Under the pieces are notes generated by a model. That model worked only from the letters and a program-made list of their open reading frames with translations. It was not told the DNA's origin and did no database searches. 64,000 nt of DNA from Methanobacteriota archaeon (lineage in GTDB: Archaea; Thermoplasmatota; Poseidoniia; Poseidoniales; Thalassarchaeaceae): positions 1 through 64,000 of the forward strand of contig JAERSV010000004.1 of assembly GCA_016845345.1 (NCBI GenBank), given 5' to 3'. Positions 45,223 through 56,891 of this stretch are shown piece by piece. Each line of letters starts with the position of its first letter. Within the stretch, counting starts at the first letter, position 1. The translations under genes were made by a program, and so were the position numbers.

Positions 45223-45534
45223 ATGCGAACCATATATGTTGGAAGGAAGCCAGTACACGCTTATGTTGCCGCTGTTTTGAGAGCAATGCAGGACGGAGAT
45301 CGGGATGTTGAATTAGTTGCGAGGGGAAACTCAATGAGAACTGCGATTGATACCGCTGAAATATGCCGTAGACGTAATGGTAACATCGCAGGTAATCTCC
45401 CCCCGGAAATGTTCAACAGGGGAGTTGAAATCGGTACAGAAGAGATTGAGATGGAAGATTCTGTCCGAGTTCTTTCCTATGTCAAGATTCACTTAGAAGG
45501 CATCGGTGAGATGCCTGATGATTCCGAAGAGTGA
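45223..45534 (+). CDS. Alba-family DNA/RNA-binding protein
   Basis: IYVGRKPVHAYVAAVLRAMQ...VELVARGNSMRTAIDTAEICRRR. Confidence 0.88.
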   Translation: MRTIYVGRKPVHAYVAAVLRAMQDGDRDVELVARGNSMRTAIDTAEICRRRNGNIAGNLPPEMFNRGVEIGTEEIEMEDSVRVLSYVKIHLEGIGEMPDDSEE

Positions 45535-45570
45535 ATGTTAAACCTCTCTTTTTGCTTTAGTTGAACATAT

Positions 45571-45933
45571 TTATTCAACCAGATGTCGGACATTACTTTC
45601 AATCTCATCTCGTATTTCTTGATACTTTTCAAGAACTCCGCCATAAGGGTCATCTAATTTCCAATCATCCTTGAATTTGATGTTTGGGCATGAAACACCA
45701 CATCCCATTGAATATATTAGGTCAAAAGAATCTGTATCTACATCATCGATATTGGTTGGCACCTGATTGGAAATATCAATTCCCTTTTCAGCCATTACTT
45801 CAATTGCTTTTTTGGCAACAGATTTCCCGGGATGTGTGCCCGCTGACTGAGCTTCTAGTCCGTGATATTTTGCCCATCCCTCAGCCATCTGGCTTCGGCA
45901 AGTATTGCCGACACAAACGAATAATATTCGCAT
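45571..45933 (-). CDS. Low-MW phosphatase / arsenate reductase family protein
   Basis: ILFVCVGNTCRSQMAEGWAKYHG; LIYSMGCGVSCPNI; DDPYGG. Confidence 0.88.
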   Translation of the reverse strand: MRILFVCVGNTCRSQMAEGWAKYHGLEAQSAGTHPGKSVAKKAIEVMAEKGIDISNQVPTNIDDVDTDSFDLIYSMGCGVSCPNIKFKDDWKLDDPYGGVLEKYQEIRDEIESNVRHLVE

Positions 45934-45981
45934 AAAATTATCACCAATCTGACACTTAATTAATGATGTAGAAATACCTCA

Positions 45982-48900
45982 TCAGAGTTCTTTATGAAAT
46001 TCACTATTGAGGCCGAGTTGCTCATCAAGGCTTCCACCTCGTCGCATCATTACCACGATTGCAACACCGCCACCTAACATCACGAAACCCAAAACAATCA
46101 GCACAATCATCACCGTTGAGCCCCAATCACCTAGTGCATCTGTTGGATTTGTTAGTGGGTCAACTTCTTTATCGGAAAGTTCCACAGTTGCTTCAAATAC
46201 TGGATTTGTACTTTGTAAAAAGACATCAATTCCTCGGAAATCAAGTACTAAGGTGTCAACTGGTAGGCCTTCGCGAACAGTCACTTGGATAGAATAGACT
46301 CCATCCCCAGCAACCTCATCTCCCTCTTGACCATCGTCTCTCATAGTTTGCCATGTTGTGTCTTGACCTACTGGAGCGAGCATTCTCAACCTAGTTTGTA
46401 CGACGGTTATTGAATCGTGGTCTGTCGCATTGACAGTTAACACGTAATTTGACGAGCCGTCACCGACATCAGGAATGATTATTTTTTGGACTTCTGAGCC
46501 ATCTTTCAGAATTCGGAAATCAGAAATTACCGGCCCACTATTTTCTATTAGCAGTGCAGGGATACTTGCAGTGGGTGCATCCCACGCATCGCCACCAACA
46601 CCAGCCACAGAACTTGGCAGGTTAAGATGTGTCAGAAGTGCCCACCCGCCTCCACTATCCATTACTTTGACTGGAAGATATAAGTCACCAGGGCTGACAG
46701 TTTCTGGAATAGTTACCTCTCCACTCCAATAGCCTTCACCATCATCACTGAGAGGGAACAAATCCCCACCCTCAGCGATTAAATCAATTCCAACACTAGT
46801 AATTGTAAGGCTGTCAAATGCCTTGATAGTCACCGTCACATTTTCACCTCGCTCAGCCTGTTCTTGGCTAAGAGTGAAGTCTACAATTCTGGGTGCTCGG
46901 TGGACAACTTCTAGCGATGCATTTTCTGTTGTGCTAGTCCAAACATCTTCTGCAGTTACAGAAACCGAAATGTTTCCAGAGTCGGTTCCAAAGTACACAA
47001 ATGAGCCAGTGTAAATGTCATCATGAACGATGATGTCACCTTCTTGACCGATATCATTCAATTGGATTGTTCCAAGTCCTAATGTTGACAAATCAACATT
47101 TACTTCACGCATATTCCAATCAGGGTCACTGATTTCAACTTCAATGTGAACCAGATTTCCGCCTTCGTTGAGGACTCTATCCTCTTGCAGTCTCACATCA
47201 ATAATTGTTGGAGGTGTATTCTCACCCGCTGTCACGATATTTGGTGAAAGCACTCTTTCAAGCGACTGGTTTTCCCAGAACCAAGCATCTTCTGTAGCAT
47301 TAAAATCAATATAAACTTCCCTTGAGACTTCAGCTATCAAGCCAGCAAGTATTCCCTCATTGATGACTAATCCCGAAGCAGTGCTCTGTTCACTCAAGTA
47401 TGTGCCACTCCACGAAGTAACGTCCATGGTGTGCCCGTCACGAGTATAAGATTGGTAAGAATTTGCAGTTAATTCCAAACTCATCAGGTCACCAGAGTAC
47501 AGTCCTAAGTTATCCCCAATTAGAAGTTCGGCTGGAGCCAAACCGGTCTCACGACTGATGTTGATGTCCCCTAGTCCAGAATCCTCCTCTGTGGTATTTT
47601 CCTCTACCTCGGGTATTGGAGAATTGGGTGGCCACTCTTCACCTTGGCTTGGGTCGTTACTCTGTTCATACCAAGAGTAGTAGATTGTGCGGTTAGTGTA
47701 ATTCTCGTAAATCACTTCATGGTCCCATGTTTCGTTATAGGTTTGTGAAGGTCCCATCCCTTCGAGTATACCACCACCTGTGAGGTTTAGCCAATCCTCT
47801 TGATGAATACGATTTACCTCCCACATTTGGCCAGTAGAGTTAGCAGATTGACCGCTGTCTTCAATTCTACGCCATAGACCAAATTCACCAGTGGTGGCGC
47901 CAGTAATATCCGCGTCAATGTGTATGGTGTCGGCAACCTTGGTGCCATTCTCTGTTTCTTGATGAAGAAGAATTACTTCACCATCTATCACGATTGAACC
48001 ATTTTCATCGTTGGTATCTGAGAAGAAAAATGTGCCATCACCGTATGTTTTGTCATGTTGTAAAACCATCTCTCCGTTCTCATATCTTTCGAGAACTAAT
48101 AGTTGTTCAAGGTCAACATAAATGTAAGAACCAGATGATTGAATTTCTAATTCACCGGTTGCTTGGAACTCAGTGTGTTCAAGCACCCTTGCCCCATCTA
48201 CATCGTGTAATTCAACTAACAAGAGAGAAATTTCTGCGTCAATATACATCTCTTCATCTTCATCAACATTAGTGATGTTCAAGTTTCCATTTGCTTCCAA
48301 TCGTAGTTGTTCTTCAATGGTTCCATCAATCATTGAGCGTAGAATGTATGAATCAACCACGGATGCTGAAATTGTCATATTTCCGTCAGTATCATCGGTG
48401 ATCGTCATATTACCAGCCCCAGCCATTTCGAAGATTTGGCTAGTTAGTTCTTCACCAACCATTGTCTCATTAAGCCAAATTCTGTTTAGGTCAAGAACAA
48501 TCAGAATATTTGTTCCATCCTCAGATACCTCGTCAATTGTCAAACTTCCAGAACCAAGTTCATCATGAATCAACAAGCCGTCACTACGTTGTTGCCATCC
48601 TTGTCCATTGAATTCAAGGAAGTACTTTTCACTAGATTGATTTTCTATTTTATGCAGTAAAGACCAATCAGTTGTGACCGTTATTTCATGGTCTGCAATC
48701 GGTTGATTCCATATGGTTACATCAACAGTTCTTGTGATTGATGGCGATTCGCCAGATTCTAACCACACTTCTATTTCAATCGAATCACCGAATGAGATAT
48801 TTGAGGGGGCTATAATACGGAAGTGGGTCGAGTTTACCGGTTCTAGCGAATAATTTGCATCACCCCAGCGGAATGTCCAGTTTCCTAGGAAGGTGCCATT

Positions 48901-49128
48901 TGAATCTGAGTGTAAAACTTCTACCTTCCAATCAGAAGGATTCGGGGCTTCACTGAATTCAATGACATAGGCGTGTTCCGCTTCGCCGTTTCCATCCTCA
49001 TCAAGCCAGTCAATGTGGATGGATGCAGTTGGTAAACCGACCCCATCAGCAATCACAGGTGCACTAGACGTAATCAAGAAAATCAGAATTATTGAAAACG
49101 CTGGCCACCGAGGTGCGACTCCTGTCAT
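45982..49128 (-). CDS. Large surface protein (1048 aa) with signal peptide, Ig-like beta domains and C-terminal TM
   Basis: FSIILIFLITSSAPVIA signal; VMIVLIVLGFVMLGGGVAIVVMMRR near the C-terminus; VDLSTLGLGTIQLNDIGQEGDIIVHDDIYTGSF-type repeats. Confidence 0.82.
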   Translation of the reverse strand: MTGVAPRWPAFSIILIFLITSSAPVIADGVGLPTASIHIDWLDEDGNGEAEHAYVIEFSEAPNPSDWKVEVLHSDSNGTFLGNWTFRWGDANYSLEPVNSTHFRIIAPSNISFGDSIEIEVWLESGESPSITRTVDVTIWNQPIADHEITVTTDWSLLHKIENQSSEKYFLEFNGQGWQQRSDGLLIHDELGSGSLTIDEVSEDGTNILIVLDLNRIWLNETMVGEELTSQIFEMAGAGNMTITDDTDGNMTISASVVDSYILRSMIDGTIEEQLRLEANGNLNITNVDEDEEMYIDAEISLLLVELHDVDGARVLEHTEFQATGELEIQSSGSYIYVDLEQLLVLERYENGEMVLQHDKTYGDGTFFFSDTNDENGSIVIDGEVILLHQETENGTKVADTIHIDADITGATTGEFGLWRRIEDSGQSANSTGQMWEVNRIHQEDWLNLTGGGILEGMGPSQTYNETWDHEVIYENYTNRTIYYSWYEQSNDPSQGEEWPPNSPIPEVEENTTEEDSGLGDINISRETGLAPAELLIGDNLGLYSGDLMSLELTANSYQSYTRDGHTMDVTSWSGTYLSEQSTASGLVINEGILAGLIAEVSREVYIDFNATEDAWFWENQSLERVLSPNIVTAGENTPPTIIDVRLQEDRVLNEGGNLVHIEVEISDPDWNMREVNVDLSTLGLGTIQLNDIGQEGDIIVHDDIYTGSFVYFGTDSGNISVSVTAEDVWTSTTENASLEVVHRAPRIVDFTLSQEQAERGENVTVTIKAFDSLTITSVGIDLIAEGGDLFPLSDDGEGYWSGEVTIPETVSPGDLYLPVKVMDSGGGWALLTHLNLPSSVAGVGGDAWDAPTASIPALLIENSGPVISDFRILKDGSEVQKIIIPDVGDGSSNYVLTVNATDHDSITVVQTRLRMLAPVGQDTTWQTMRDDGQEGDEVAGDGVYSIQVTVREGLPVDTLVLDFRGIDVFLQSTNPVFEATVELSDKEVDPLTNPTDALGDWGSTVMIVLIVLGFVMLGGGVAIVVMMRRGGSLDEQLGLNSEFHKEL

Positions 49129-49250
49129 AGGTAGACCTTCGTTCTGTTCCCTAATGAATCCTAACCCTTCACGTTAAATTGTATTTAGCCTATTCTTCGG
49201 CCTTGGGATGCACCATAGGCTCAAGAATCAGGTATCTCAGAAGCGTTGGC

Positions 49251-49652
49251 TCAGAAAAGTGGTTCTTCATAGCCATCATCAGTACGATTCCAAATATCTG
49301 TTGACAAATCATCGTAGATATTGAATTCAGGGGAGTCTACTTCTTCTTCTTCCTCTTCCAAGTATCCGAGTGCTTTTTGAGCTAATTCAGCCTTAAATCT
49401 CCAATAGTGAATGCGCCATTCTCTGCCATCCCAAAGAGTGGTTTCTTCGGATTCGGTAGTCAATAGGTTATAATCCTGAAAAATATAGAACAAATTTCTG
49501 TCAGTTGGTTCCAAAGCATTATCGATGATACGGTCATAATAACCAAAAAATCCCAGCGCATGTTCAGCCATGCTCTCGGCAACAGTCTTTTCCATTTCTT
49601 TGTCAATATGCCGTTGAATTGCGGCAGTTAATCCAGCCATCGTCATTCCCAT
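49251..49652 (-). CDS. Hypothetical protein
   Basis: 133 aa ORF; AEHALGFFGYYDRIIDNAL, acidic C-terminal segment. Confidence 0.6.
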   Translation of the reverse strand: MGMTMAGLTAAIQRHIDKEMEKTVAESMAEHALGFFGYYDRIIDNALEPTDRNLFYIFQDYNLLTTESEETTLWDGREWRIHYWRFKAELAQKALGYLEEEEEEVDSPEFNIYDDLSTDIWNRTDDGYEEPLF

Positions 49653-49829
49653 GAAAATCTCTCCTGTCTGAGTGCTCGGTCAAAATGATTGCACTCGGGT
49701 ACACCTACTATTTGTACACCGCAATATATCAACAATCCGGTGAAAACGACCCGTAGGGTCGGTCCAGCACCAGTTTTGAACCGGCGAGAATGCATAAAAC
49801 CAAACAAGCCGAGCAGGAATTTGAGAGAT

Positions 49830-50753
49830 ATGGCAGAGGGCTCGATCGCTGGAAATTTTCTCGGCTTGGAAGAGTCAACAAGAGAAGGCGCTGATATTGC
49901 GATTCTTTCCCTACCATACGAATTGACAGTCTCATACGGACAAGGCACAGAAAACGGTCCAGCAGCCTGTATTGAGGCATCGGCTCAAGTTGAATTACAC
50001 GACCCATTATTGAGTGAAGATTTACCCGCTGGTCGAACAATTTTCACAGCAGAACCTTGGGATGGTGAAGGTGGTTCATTATCAGCACAGTTAGAAGGTA
50101 TTGAGAGGTATCTCAAAGAGTGGACAGAAGGTCAGGTTTTTCCTGTCGTTTTAGGGGGTGAGCATGGTTCACTCCCCGCAATAATGAGAGCCCTTTCTAA
50201 CCACCCTACTTTAGCAGGTGATTTGAGTCGCTTAACCGTTGTACAGATTGATGCACATGCTGATTTGAGAGATGAATTAGATGGAGACAATTACAGCCAC
50301 GCGTGCGCCGCGCGACGTGCGCTAGACGAAGGTGTGGGAAATTTACTACAAATTGGTGTTAGAGCATACTCTCGAGAAGAAGAAGAGTACATCAATTCAG
50401 ACTCGCGTGTCTCCACATGGTTCGCTAGGGATTTCTTGGCTCCCTCAAGTGGTGAGCAAGGATGGGAAAATTTGCTGGCGGAGATTTCCGCCCTCACTGG
50501 CCCAGTTTGGCTCACTTTCGATATTGATGGATTAAATGGCTCACTGGTTCCTCACACAGGTACGCCTGTCCCAGGTGGTTTGGCTCATTGGCAAGCAGTT
50601 GAGATAATTGAAACTCTTTTTGGGGCCACTCAAGTTGAGGTGATTGGTGCTGATATTTCTGAGATTGTGGCAGGTAGTGAAAGTAATCTAACTCAATTTT
50701 CTGCGGCGATGATAGCAACAAAAATTGTCGCCGCACATATTGCAACTTTGTGA
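49830..50753 (+). CDS. Agmatinase/arginase (ureohydrolase) family protein
   Basis: VVLGGEHGSLPAI, VVQIDAHADLRDELDGDNYSHACAAR, VWLTFDIDGLNGSLVPHTGTPVPGGL. Confidence 0.92.
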   Translation: MAEGSIAGNFLGLEESTREGADIAILSLPYELTVSYGQGTENGPAACIEASAQVELHDPLLSEDLPAGRTIFTAEPWDGEGGSLSAQLEGIERYLKEWTEGQVFPVVLGGEHGSLPAIMRALSNHPTLAGDLSRLTVVQIDAHADLRDELDGDNYSHACAARRALDEGVGNLLQIGVRAYSREEEEYINSDSRVSTWFARDFLAPSSGEQGWENLLAEISALTGPVWLTFDIDGLNGSLVPHTGTPVPGGLAHWQAVEIIETLFGATQVEVIGADISEIVAGSESNLTQFSAAMIATKIVAAHIATL

Positions 50754-50802
50754 TTTTAAGGAAGGCTAAGGCTCAAATCATTCCACCATTACCCGGCCAT
50801 TT

Positions 50803-52179
50803 GTGCCGCGCATTACGCCAGTCTTAGTTCTAGCCGTGTTGCTACTTTCTAGTGCGCCAACGGCAGTGGCTCAACAACCTGACATTGTTCAGGAACATTG
50901 GTATCACTCCTATCTAACATTGACTACTGATGTGCAATCATGGGCTGTTGATTATCCAGAAATTGTTTTGCTGACCGTTGCTGGGCAAACTGAACTTGGT
51001 CGGAATCTCTGGGTTGTCCAAATCTCTGATTGGAGTGTTGATACAAAACCAGATGGTGCCAAAAAAGAGATTGTTTACATCGATGGTGGCCACCATGGAA
51101 ATGAGCATTTGGGGACTGAATTGGCATTCTTGACAGCAGAATTTTACATCAAAGGTTGGGCAAGTGGAGATCAGGAAGTTATTGATGTTCTGACGACTAC
51201 AGAACTTCACATACTCATCATGCTGAATGCAGATGGCAATGATTTCGACACACGTTGGAATATCAACCAAGTAGATTTGAACCGAAATTATGACCATTAC
51301 TGGAACACCTGTCCGGTGACTCAACCGGGAAGTGATGCATTCAGTGAATCTGAAACTCTTGCGAATTCTGTTTACATGAACACAGTCGTTCCTGACGCCG
51401 ATTTGTACGTTACAATGCACACTGGGGTTTGGATAATGCTCTACCCTTGGGGCAAATGGCCAGAGCAACCTTCAGATTGGGAGTTGTATCATGGCATCAG
51501 AGAGGATGTTCATGCAAATATATCGGATATTCCAATCCAAAATGCAAATCAAGGACTGTACCCAAATTGTGGAACCAGTAGAGATTATGGATATGGGGTG
51601 ATGGGCTTCCCGACATTCACATTTGAAACAGATGATGAACAATGGGCACTGGGCACTGTTGAACCTCTGTCAGACCGACTTGGTGAGGAATTGGATGTTA
51701 TGCGATATCTGATTAGCAACATTTGGTATTGGCGGGCCCGACTATCCGTCACTTCGTTTGAGTACAGTGAAAATTCTATTGAACTTAAGGTTGACAACTT
51801 GGGGAGGGCTAGCACCTCAAATGCCACAGTTCGATACATCGATGATGGCGAAGTAGTGTGGACTTCAGAATTGTTTAGCGTCAATGCAACAAATAGTTCA
51901 GAGGTTCACCTTGAGACAACGAATCTGAGCCTAACACAATATGGTCACTTCGAATTATATTATCAAAAGCGCGTCATTGATGCAAGCCTATGGGTCAATG
52001 AATCAATTCCAGAAGAGGTAATTCGAGAAGTTGAGGAGAACGGAAAAGGATTCCTTTCATCGCCTGGAATCTTCATTTCTCTCCTCGCGGCATTCGGTGC
52101 CGCTTTCGCCTCACAAAGGCGTGAAACCATGTTTTTCCACAAAAAAAATGTTGGTGACACCGAAAAATTAGCACTTTAG
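50803..52179 (+). CDS. Secreted M14 zinc carboxypeptidase with C-terminal TM
   Basis: VYIDGGHHGNEHLGTELAF, LNADGNDFDTRWNINQVDLNRNYDHYW, FPTFTFETDDE; C-terminal hydrophobic segment. Confidence 0.88.
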   Translation: MPRITPVLVLAVLLLSSAPTAVAQQPDIVQEHWYHSYLTLTTDVQSWAVDYPEIVLLTVAGQTELGRNLWVVQISDWSVDTKPDGAKKEIVYIDGGHHGNEHLGTELAFLTAEFYIKGWASGDQEVIDVLTTTELHILIMLNADGNDFDTRWNINQVDLNRNYDHYWNTCPVTQPGSDAFSESETLANSVYMNTVVPDADLYVTMHTGVWIMLYPWGKWPEQPSDWELYHGIREDVHANISDIPIQNANQGLYPNCGTSRDYGYGVMGFPTFTFETDDEQWALGTVEPLSDRLGEELDVMRYLISNIWYWRARLSVTSFEYSENSIELKVDNLGRASTSNATVRYIDDGEVVWTSELFSVNATNSSEVHLETTNLSLTQYGHFELYYQKRVIDASLWVNESIPEEVIREVEENGKGFLSSPGIFISLLAAFGAAFASQRRETMFFHKKNVGDTEKLAL

Positions 52180-52225
52180 TATATTTTTAGTAACACTCAC
52201 CTTTGAATAGTGTCGCCCAATCGGG

Positions 52226-53731
52226 GTGCTTATGGAACACCAAGTTGGCCCAATAGATACAGTTGAACAGACACTAATCCTTCCTCTTTTTGAGGGAGTA
52301 GATAAAGCACCAAACCGTTCCTTAACGGGGTTGGGTCGAGCAGGTCAATCACAGGTTAGATCTGCTATCGCAAGTGATGATTTTGATGGTAAATCAGGTA
52401 AAATGATTTCACTATGGAATGATGATTGCAAAGTTGTTCTAGTAGGTATGGGGAAATCCAGTGATATGAAATCTAATTCTACAAGAGACGCCGGTGCAAA
52501 CGCTTTGGCGGCTCTCAATAAATCACATGGAAAAGCCCTCACTGTTCGGTTCACAAGTGGCTGGAAAGTCTCCATGATGACAGCATTTGCTGAAGGCATG
52601 ATGCTGAGAGACTACAAGTTTGACAAATATCTTTCAAAGGATGATGATGACGATGATGATGACACTCCTTACACTGTGACTTTCCAATCATCAAACCGCC
52701 ATCTCGACAATCTTACTGCAGGATGTGCACGCGTATCATCAATGGCAACAGGCGTGCACATCGCAAGAGACCTTGGCAACGAGCCTGCAAACAAACTGAC
52801 TCCTATGGAGTATGCCTCGCGGGCTAGAGCATTTGCCAAAGGGAAGGGAAACTTGTCAGTGACCGTATTAGAGTGGGACGAACTTCTAGAGAACAAAATG
52901 GGCGGCCTCATTAATGTTGGAAAGGGTAGTGAGCACCCACCTTGCATGGTAATTTGGGAATTAAATGCTAAGGCCAAGGACGGTCCTTGCCCTATTGTTG
53001 TTGGCAAAGGAATCACTTTTGATACCGGTGGAATTTCATTGAAGCCAGGTGCTGGAATGGATGAAATGAAATTTGATATGCACGGTTCCGCAACCGTGTT
53101 TGGTTTGATGGTCGCATTGCATGGTGTTGGTCACAAGGGCCACATGATGGCGATTTCTTGCATGGCAGAAAACAGTCCGAGTTCAACTGCTTACAGACCG
53201 GGTGATGTAATTCCTACATACTCAGGAAAAACCGTTGAAGTGTTAAACACAGACGCTGAAGGCAGACTGGTACTCGCTGACGGATTGTGGAAAGCAGGCG
53301 AGTATAATCCTGAATACATCATTGACCTCGCTACCTTGACTGGTGCATGTGTAATAGCATTAGGACACGAGGCTAGTGGCTTGTGGTCTAACGATGATGA
53401 CTTGTTAGAAAATTTACGAAAGGCAGCGGCAGATAGCGGCGAGTTGGCTTGGCCGATGCCTCTCTTGCCAGCATTTGAGAAGCAAATGACAGGTTCAAAA
53501 ATTGCCGACGTGAAAAATCTTGGAGATAGATACGGTGGCTCTAATTCTGCGGCGGCATTCCTCAAACAATTCGTTCCGAAGAATGGGGATGGAGATGACG
53601 CAAAGCAATATCCATGGGCACATTTAGACATCGCTGGAACAGCGTGGGGCACCTCAACTAATGCAATGGTTGCCCACGGTGCAACCGGGGTACATGTACG
53701 AACTTTGGTTCGTCTAATCAATGGGGCGTGA
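52226..53731 (+). CDS. pepA: M17 leucyl aminopeptidase
   Basis: VGKGITFDTGGISLKPGAGMDEMKFDMHGSATVFG, VLNTDAEGRLVLADGL; internal Asp8 run. Confidence 0.93.
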   Translation: MLMEHQVGPIDTVEQTLILPLFEGVDKAPNRSLTGLGRAGQSQVRSAIASDDFDGKSGKMISLWNDDCKVVLVGMGKSSDMKSNSTRDAGANALAALNKSHGKALTVRFTSGWKVSMMTAFAEGMMLRDYKFDKYLSKDDDDDDDDTPYTVTFQSSNRHLDNLTAGCARVSSMATGVHIARDLGNEPANKLTPMEYASRARAFAKGKGNLSVTVLEWDELLENKMGGLINVGKGSEHPPCMVIWELNAKAKDGPCPIVVGKGITFDTGGISLKPGAGMDEMKFDMHGSATVFGLMVALHGVGHKGHMMAISCMAENSPSSTAYRPGDVIPTYSGKTVEVLNTDAEGRLVLADGLWKAGEYNPEYIIDLATLTGACVIALGHEASGLWSNDDDLLENLRKAAADSGELAWPMPLLPAFEKQMTGSKIADVKNLGDRYGGSNSAAAFLKQFVPKNGDGDDAKQYPWAHLDIAGTAWGTSTNAMVAHGATGVHVRTLVRLINGA

Positions 53732-54179
53732 ATGTTTGGCCTCTCCACTCGTGAAGTGTCTTGACCACCTAAACATGAGTTCTTCAAATTTTGAAAAGAG
53801 CGTAGAATGGTACTCCAGAGTTTTTGGTTTCGAGTTACGTGAGCAAGGAGAGGACGAAGGAAAACCTTGGGGGGTTCTCTCTTGTGGGGACGCCCTCCTA
53901 TGTATCTATGAACAGCCCGGATTAATAGTCAAAGACAGATTTGAGATGAAGGATGCTGGCCTACATTATCTTGCACATTTCGGACTTAGAATCACAGACC
54001 GTGAGGAGTGGGAGAAAACAATTGAAAGAGAAAATCTCTTCATTCTCTATGGTGGGGCCTGTAAGTTTCCACATTCTACTGCATGGTATGTCAAGGACCC
54101 AACTGGTTGGGAAATTGAAGTTGCACTTTGGGATGATGGTGCGCCATCCTTTGACAGTGTAGCACACACTGTAGAATAA
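53721..54179 (+). CDS. VOC/glyoxalase-family protein
   Basis: LDHLNMSSSNFEKSVEWYSRVFGFELRE...WYVKDPTGWEIEVALW. Confidence 0.85.
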   Translation: MGRECLASPLVKCLDHLNMSSSNFEKSVEWYSRVFGFELREQGEDEGKPWGVLSCGDALLCIYEQPGLIVKDRFEMKDAGLHYLAHFGLRITDREEWEKTIERENLFILYGGACKFPHSTAWYVKDPTGWEIEVALWDDGAPSFDSVAHTVE

Positions 54180-54182
54180 CAA

Positions 54183-54209
54183 AATCACTTTGGCATTTTG
54201 CCTGTGATT
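54183..54209. terminator. Hairpin between convergent genes
   Basis: AATCAC-ttt-GGC-atttt-GCC-t-GTGATT between stops at 54179(+) and 54211(-). Confidence 0.4.
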
Positions 54210-54210
54210 A

Positions 54211-56088
54211 TCATTCATCATCGACTACTTCGAAGTCAGCGTCAACAACATCATTGCCATCAGCACTTGCTTCTTCTGCAGCTTCTTCTGATTCCATCTG
54301 GGCTGAGGCTGCTTCGTACAACTTAGCAGAGATTGCGTGCATAGCCTCTTCCAATTCCTTGACTTTGGCTTGGATTGCATCCTCATCGATATCTTCAATT
54401 TCCTTTGGAGTGCCATCTTCAACGATGAGGTCTTCAAGTTCTGTGAGCTTTTCTTCAACAGGTTCTTTGTCTTCATCTGTGATTTTATCTTCTGCCTCTT
54501 TCAAGGTTCTACGAGTTTGGTAGATGATACTGTCTGCGGAGTTTCGAATTTCGACTTTTGCTTTTCTTGAACTATCTTCTTCAGCGAATTTTTCAGCATC
54601 AGAAATCTTTTGCTGGATTTCATCTTCACTTAGTGAGGTTGCAGATTCAATTCGGATTGACTGTTCTTTGCCAGTTCCCAAATCCTTTGCTGAAACGCTT
54701 ACAATTCCGTTTGCATCAATGTCGAATGCGACTTCAATCTGTGGCATTCCTCTTGGAGCCGCTGGGATTCCTTCGAGGAAAAATCGACCTAGTGTTATGT
54801 TGTCACGAGCGAATTCACGCTCTCCTTGCAACACATGAATTTCAACCGCTGGCTGATTATCGCTTGCGGTTGAGAAGGTTTCAGAGCGCTTTGTTGGAAT
54901 TGTAGTATTTCGCTCAATCATTGAAGTAGTTACTCCACCAAGAGTTTCAATTCCAAGGCTAAGTGGTGTTACATCGAGTAGAAGTACATCGGTTACTGCG
55001 TCATCACCAACGATGATTCCGGCCTGAAGTGCTGCACCAAGAGCAACTGCCTCATCAGGGTTGATTCCCTTGTAGGTTTTATTCCCAAGTTCCTTCTCAA
55101 TGGCTTCTTGCACTGCTGGAACTCTAGTTGAGCCACCAATCAGTAAGATTTTGTCGATTTCAGAGGCTGAAATTCCCGCATCTTTGACAGCTTGTCGGGT
55201 TGGTTTCATTGAATTCTCAATGAGTTCGCTGATCAAATCCTCGAACTTTGCCCGTGTTAGGGTTAGGTCAAGGTGAGCAGGCTGACCATCCACCATGGTA
55301 ATGAATGGAAGATTCATTTGAGCCTGGGAAGTTCCAGAGAGTTCTATCTTCGCCTTCTCAGCAGATTCCTTGAGACGGCTCATCGCCTGCAAATCCTTTG
55401 ACAAATCGATGCCACTTGATTTTTTGAATTCTGCAACGGCCCACTTGATTACTTCTTCATCAAAATCATCGCCACCGAGTTTGTTGTTTCCTGCAGTTGC
55501 TTTGACTTCAATCTGTGGTTGCCCATCTATTAGATAGATTTCAAGAACAGATACATCAAATGTCCCGCCACCCAAATCGTAGACTAAAATTGTCTGGTCG
55601 TCTTCTTTGTCGACTCCAAAAGCAAGTGCTGCTGCAGTTGGTTCATTGATGATACGCAATACTTCGAGACCAGCAATTCTACCAGCATCTTTAGTCGCTT
55701 TACGCTGAGCATCAGTAAAATATGCTGGACAGGTAATCACAGCTTGCTTCACTTCTTGTCCAAGATATGCTTCAGCATCTGCTTTCATCTTCTGGAGAAT
55801 GAAGGCTGAAACTTCTTGAGGAGTGTATTCAGCATCATCAATTTTCTGAGTCCAATCGCTACCCATCTCTCTTTTTACAGAAAGAATGGTGCGGTCTGAG
55901 TTGGTTACCGCTTGGCGCTTGGCGGTTACACCGACCATGCGCTCTCCATCGGTTGCAAAAGCGACTACGCTTGGTGTAGTTCGCGCTCCTTCTGCATTAG
56001 CGATTACTATCGCTTCTCCACCTTCAATAGTCGCTACACAACTATTTGTCGTTCCTAAATCAATTCCAATTACTGGGTTTTTTACCAT
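54211..56088 (-). CDS. dnaK: Molecular chaperone DnaK (Hsp70)
   Basis: [42 protein letters not shown]; acidic C-terminal tail. Confidence 0.97.
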   Translation of the reverse strand: MVKNPVIGIDLGTTNSCVATIEGGEAIVIANAEGARTTPSVVAFATDGERMVGVTAKRQAVTNSDRTILSVKREMGSDWTQKIDDAEYTPQEVSAFILQKMKADAEAYLGQEVKQAVITCPAYFTDAQRKATKDAGRIAGLEVLRIINEPTAAALAFGVDKEDDQTILVYDLGGGTFDVSVLEIYLIDGQPQIEVKATAGNNKLGGDDFDEEVIKWAVAEFKKSSGIDLSKDLQAMSRLKESAEKAKIELSGTSQAQMNLPFITMVDGQPAHLDLTLTRAKFEDLISELIENSMKPTRQAVKDAGISASEIDKILLIGGSTRVPAVQEAIEKELGNKTYKGINPDEAVALGAALQAGIIVGDDAVTDVLLLDVTPLSLGIETLGGVTTSMIERNTTIPTKRSETFSTASDNQPAVEIHVLQGEREFARDNITLGRFFLEGIPAAPRGMPQIEVAFDIDANGIVSVSAKDLGTGKEQSIRIESATSLSEDEIQQKISDAEKFAEEDSSRKAKVEIRNSADSIIYQTRRTLKEAEDKITDEDKEPVEEKLTELEDLIVEDGTPKEIEDIDEDAIQAKVKELEEAMHAISAKLYEAASAQMESEEAAEEASADGNDVVDADFEVVDDE

Positions 56089-56102
56089 TTTTTTCACTTC
56101 CT

Positions 56103-56672
56103 TCAAATTATTAGAGTCATATCCAATATTCCGTTGTTTATCGACCATTCATCAATCGCTTCAACAACCCTGCCAATGTTGTACTTTCTTACTGGTCTTG
56201 GCCTGCCTTCAACCATTACGCTGACAACCGAGTTGTCATTGGTGAGAACGATTTCAACGCCTTCGCCACTATCATCAATCTCATCGATTCGGCTACAATC
56301 AAGAGTCAGAATCATTCTATCACCATCAATGAAGATATCTTCTTCGTTTACTGGCACCAATTCTTCTGAATCAGATTTTGTTTCTTCCAATGTATCTACT
56401 TCAATGGATACTGGCTTTTTTTGTGGGAATTTCCCTCCCATCATTTTTGCCAAATCATTCATGGTTGCTTCTAAATTCAATTCGATTTTTTCGCCAGCCA
56501 TCTTTTCTGGGTCTATACCCATTTCTTCAAATTGGCCACGAATTTGGTCCATCATACCTCGAATGGTTGCTGTATCTATTGGCATACCCATGTCATTAAA
56601 CATCTTTGAGAGCTGTTCTAGGAGTTGCTCTTCCCAGTCTTCTCCGCCCGGTGTAAATCCTTTTTCTGACAT
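56103..56672 (-). CDS. Protein upstream of dnaK with C-terminal beta-rich (Hsp20-like?) segment
   Basis: ORF directly upstream and co-directional; [36 protein letters not shown]. Confidence 0.55.
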   Translation of the reverse strand: MSEKGFTPGGEDWEEQLLEQLSKMFNDMGMPIDTATIRGMMDQIRGQFEEMGIDPEKMAGEKIELNLEATMNDLAKMMGGKFPQKKPVSIEVDTLEETKSDSEELVPVNEEDIFIDGDRMILTLDCSRIDEIDDSGEGVEIVLTNDNSVVSVMVEGRPRPVRKYNIGRVVEAIDEWSINNGILDMTLII

Positions 56673-56891
56673 GCCAAACACTCACTTGTTAACCTGTGGT
56701 TGTATAGTGCGAATAGCCAGCCATATATGAACCCTTGCGATTCACTACATTGACACATCAAGTATGTAAGATGCAGAATTATCTAATCAAAATGAAAATT
56801 TCTTCTGAATATTGGCAGTTGTTGGAGTGTATTTCACTCAACTATCACCCGTCCATCGGCCTTAAGACACACCCGTCTCTCGGCTTGGTTA

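Noticed and set aside
52640-52666. GATGATGATGACGATGATGATGAC microsatellite in pepA
   Set aside because: Encodes an in-frame Asp run in a probable surface loop between the N-terminal and catalytic domains; ordinary for acidic proteomes.
56672-56681. MFGMSEKG start of the gene upstream of dnaK as another MFG motif copy
   Set aside because: The apparent M is a GTG in GTGTTTGGCATG, there is no palindrome, and ATG at 56672 is the likely start.
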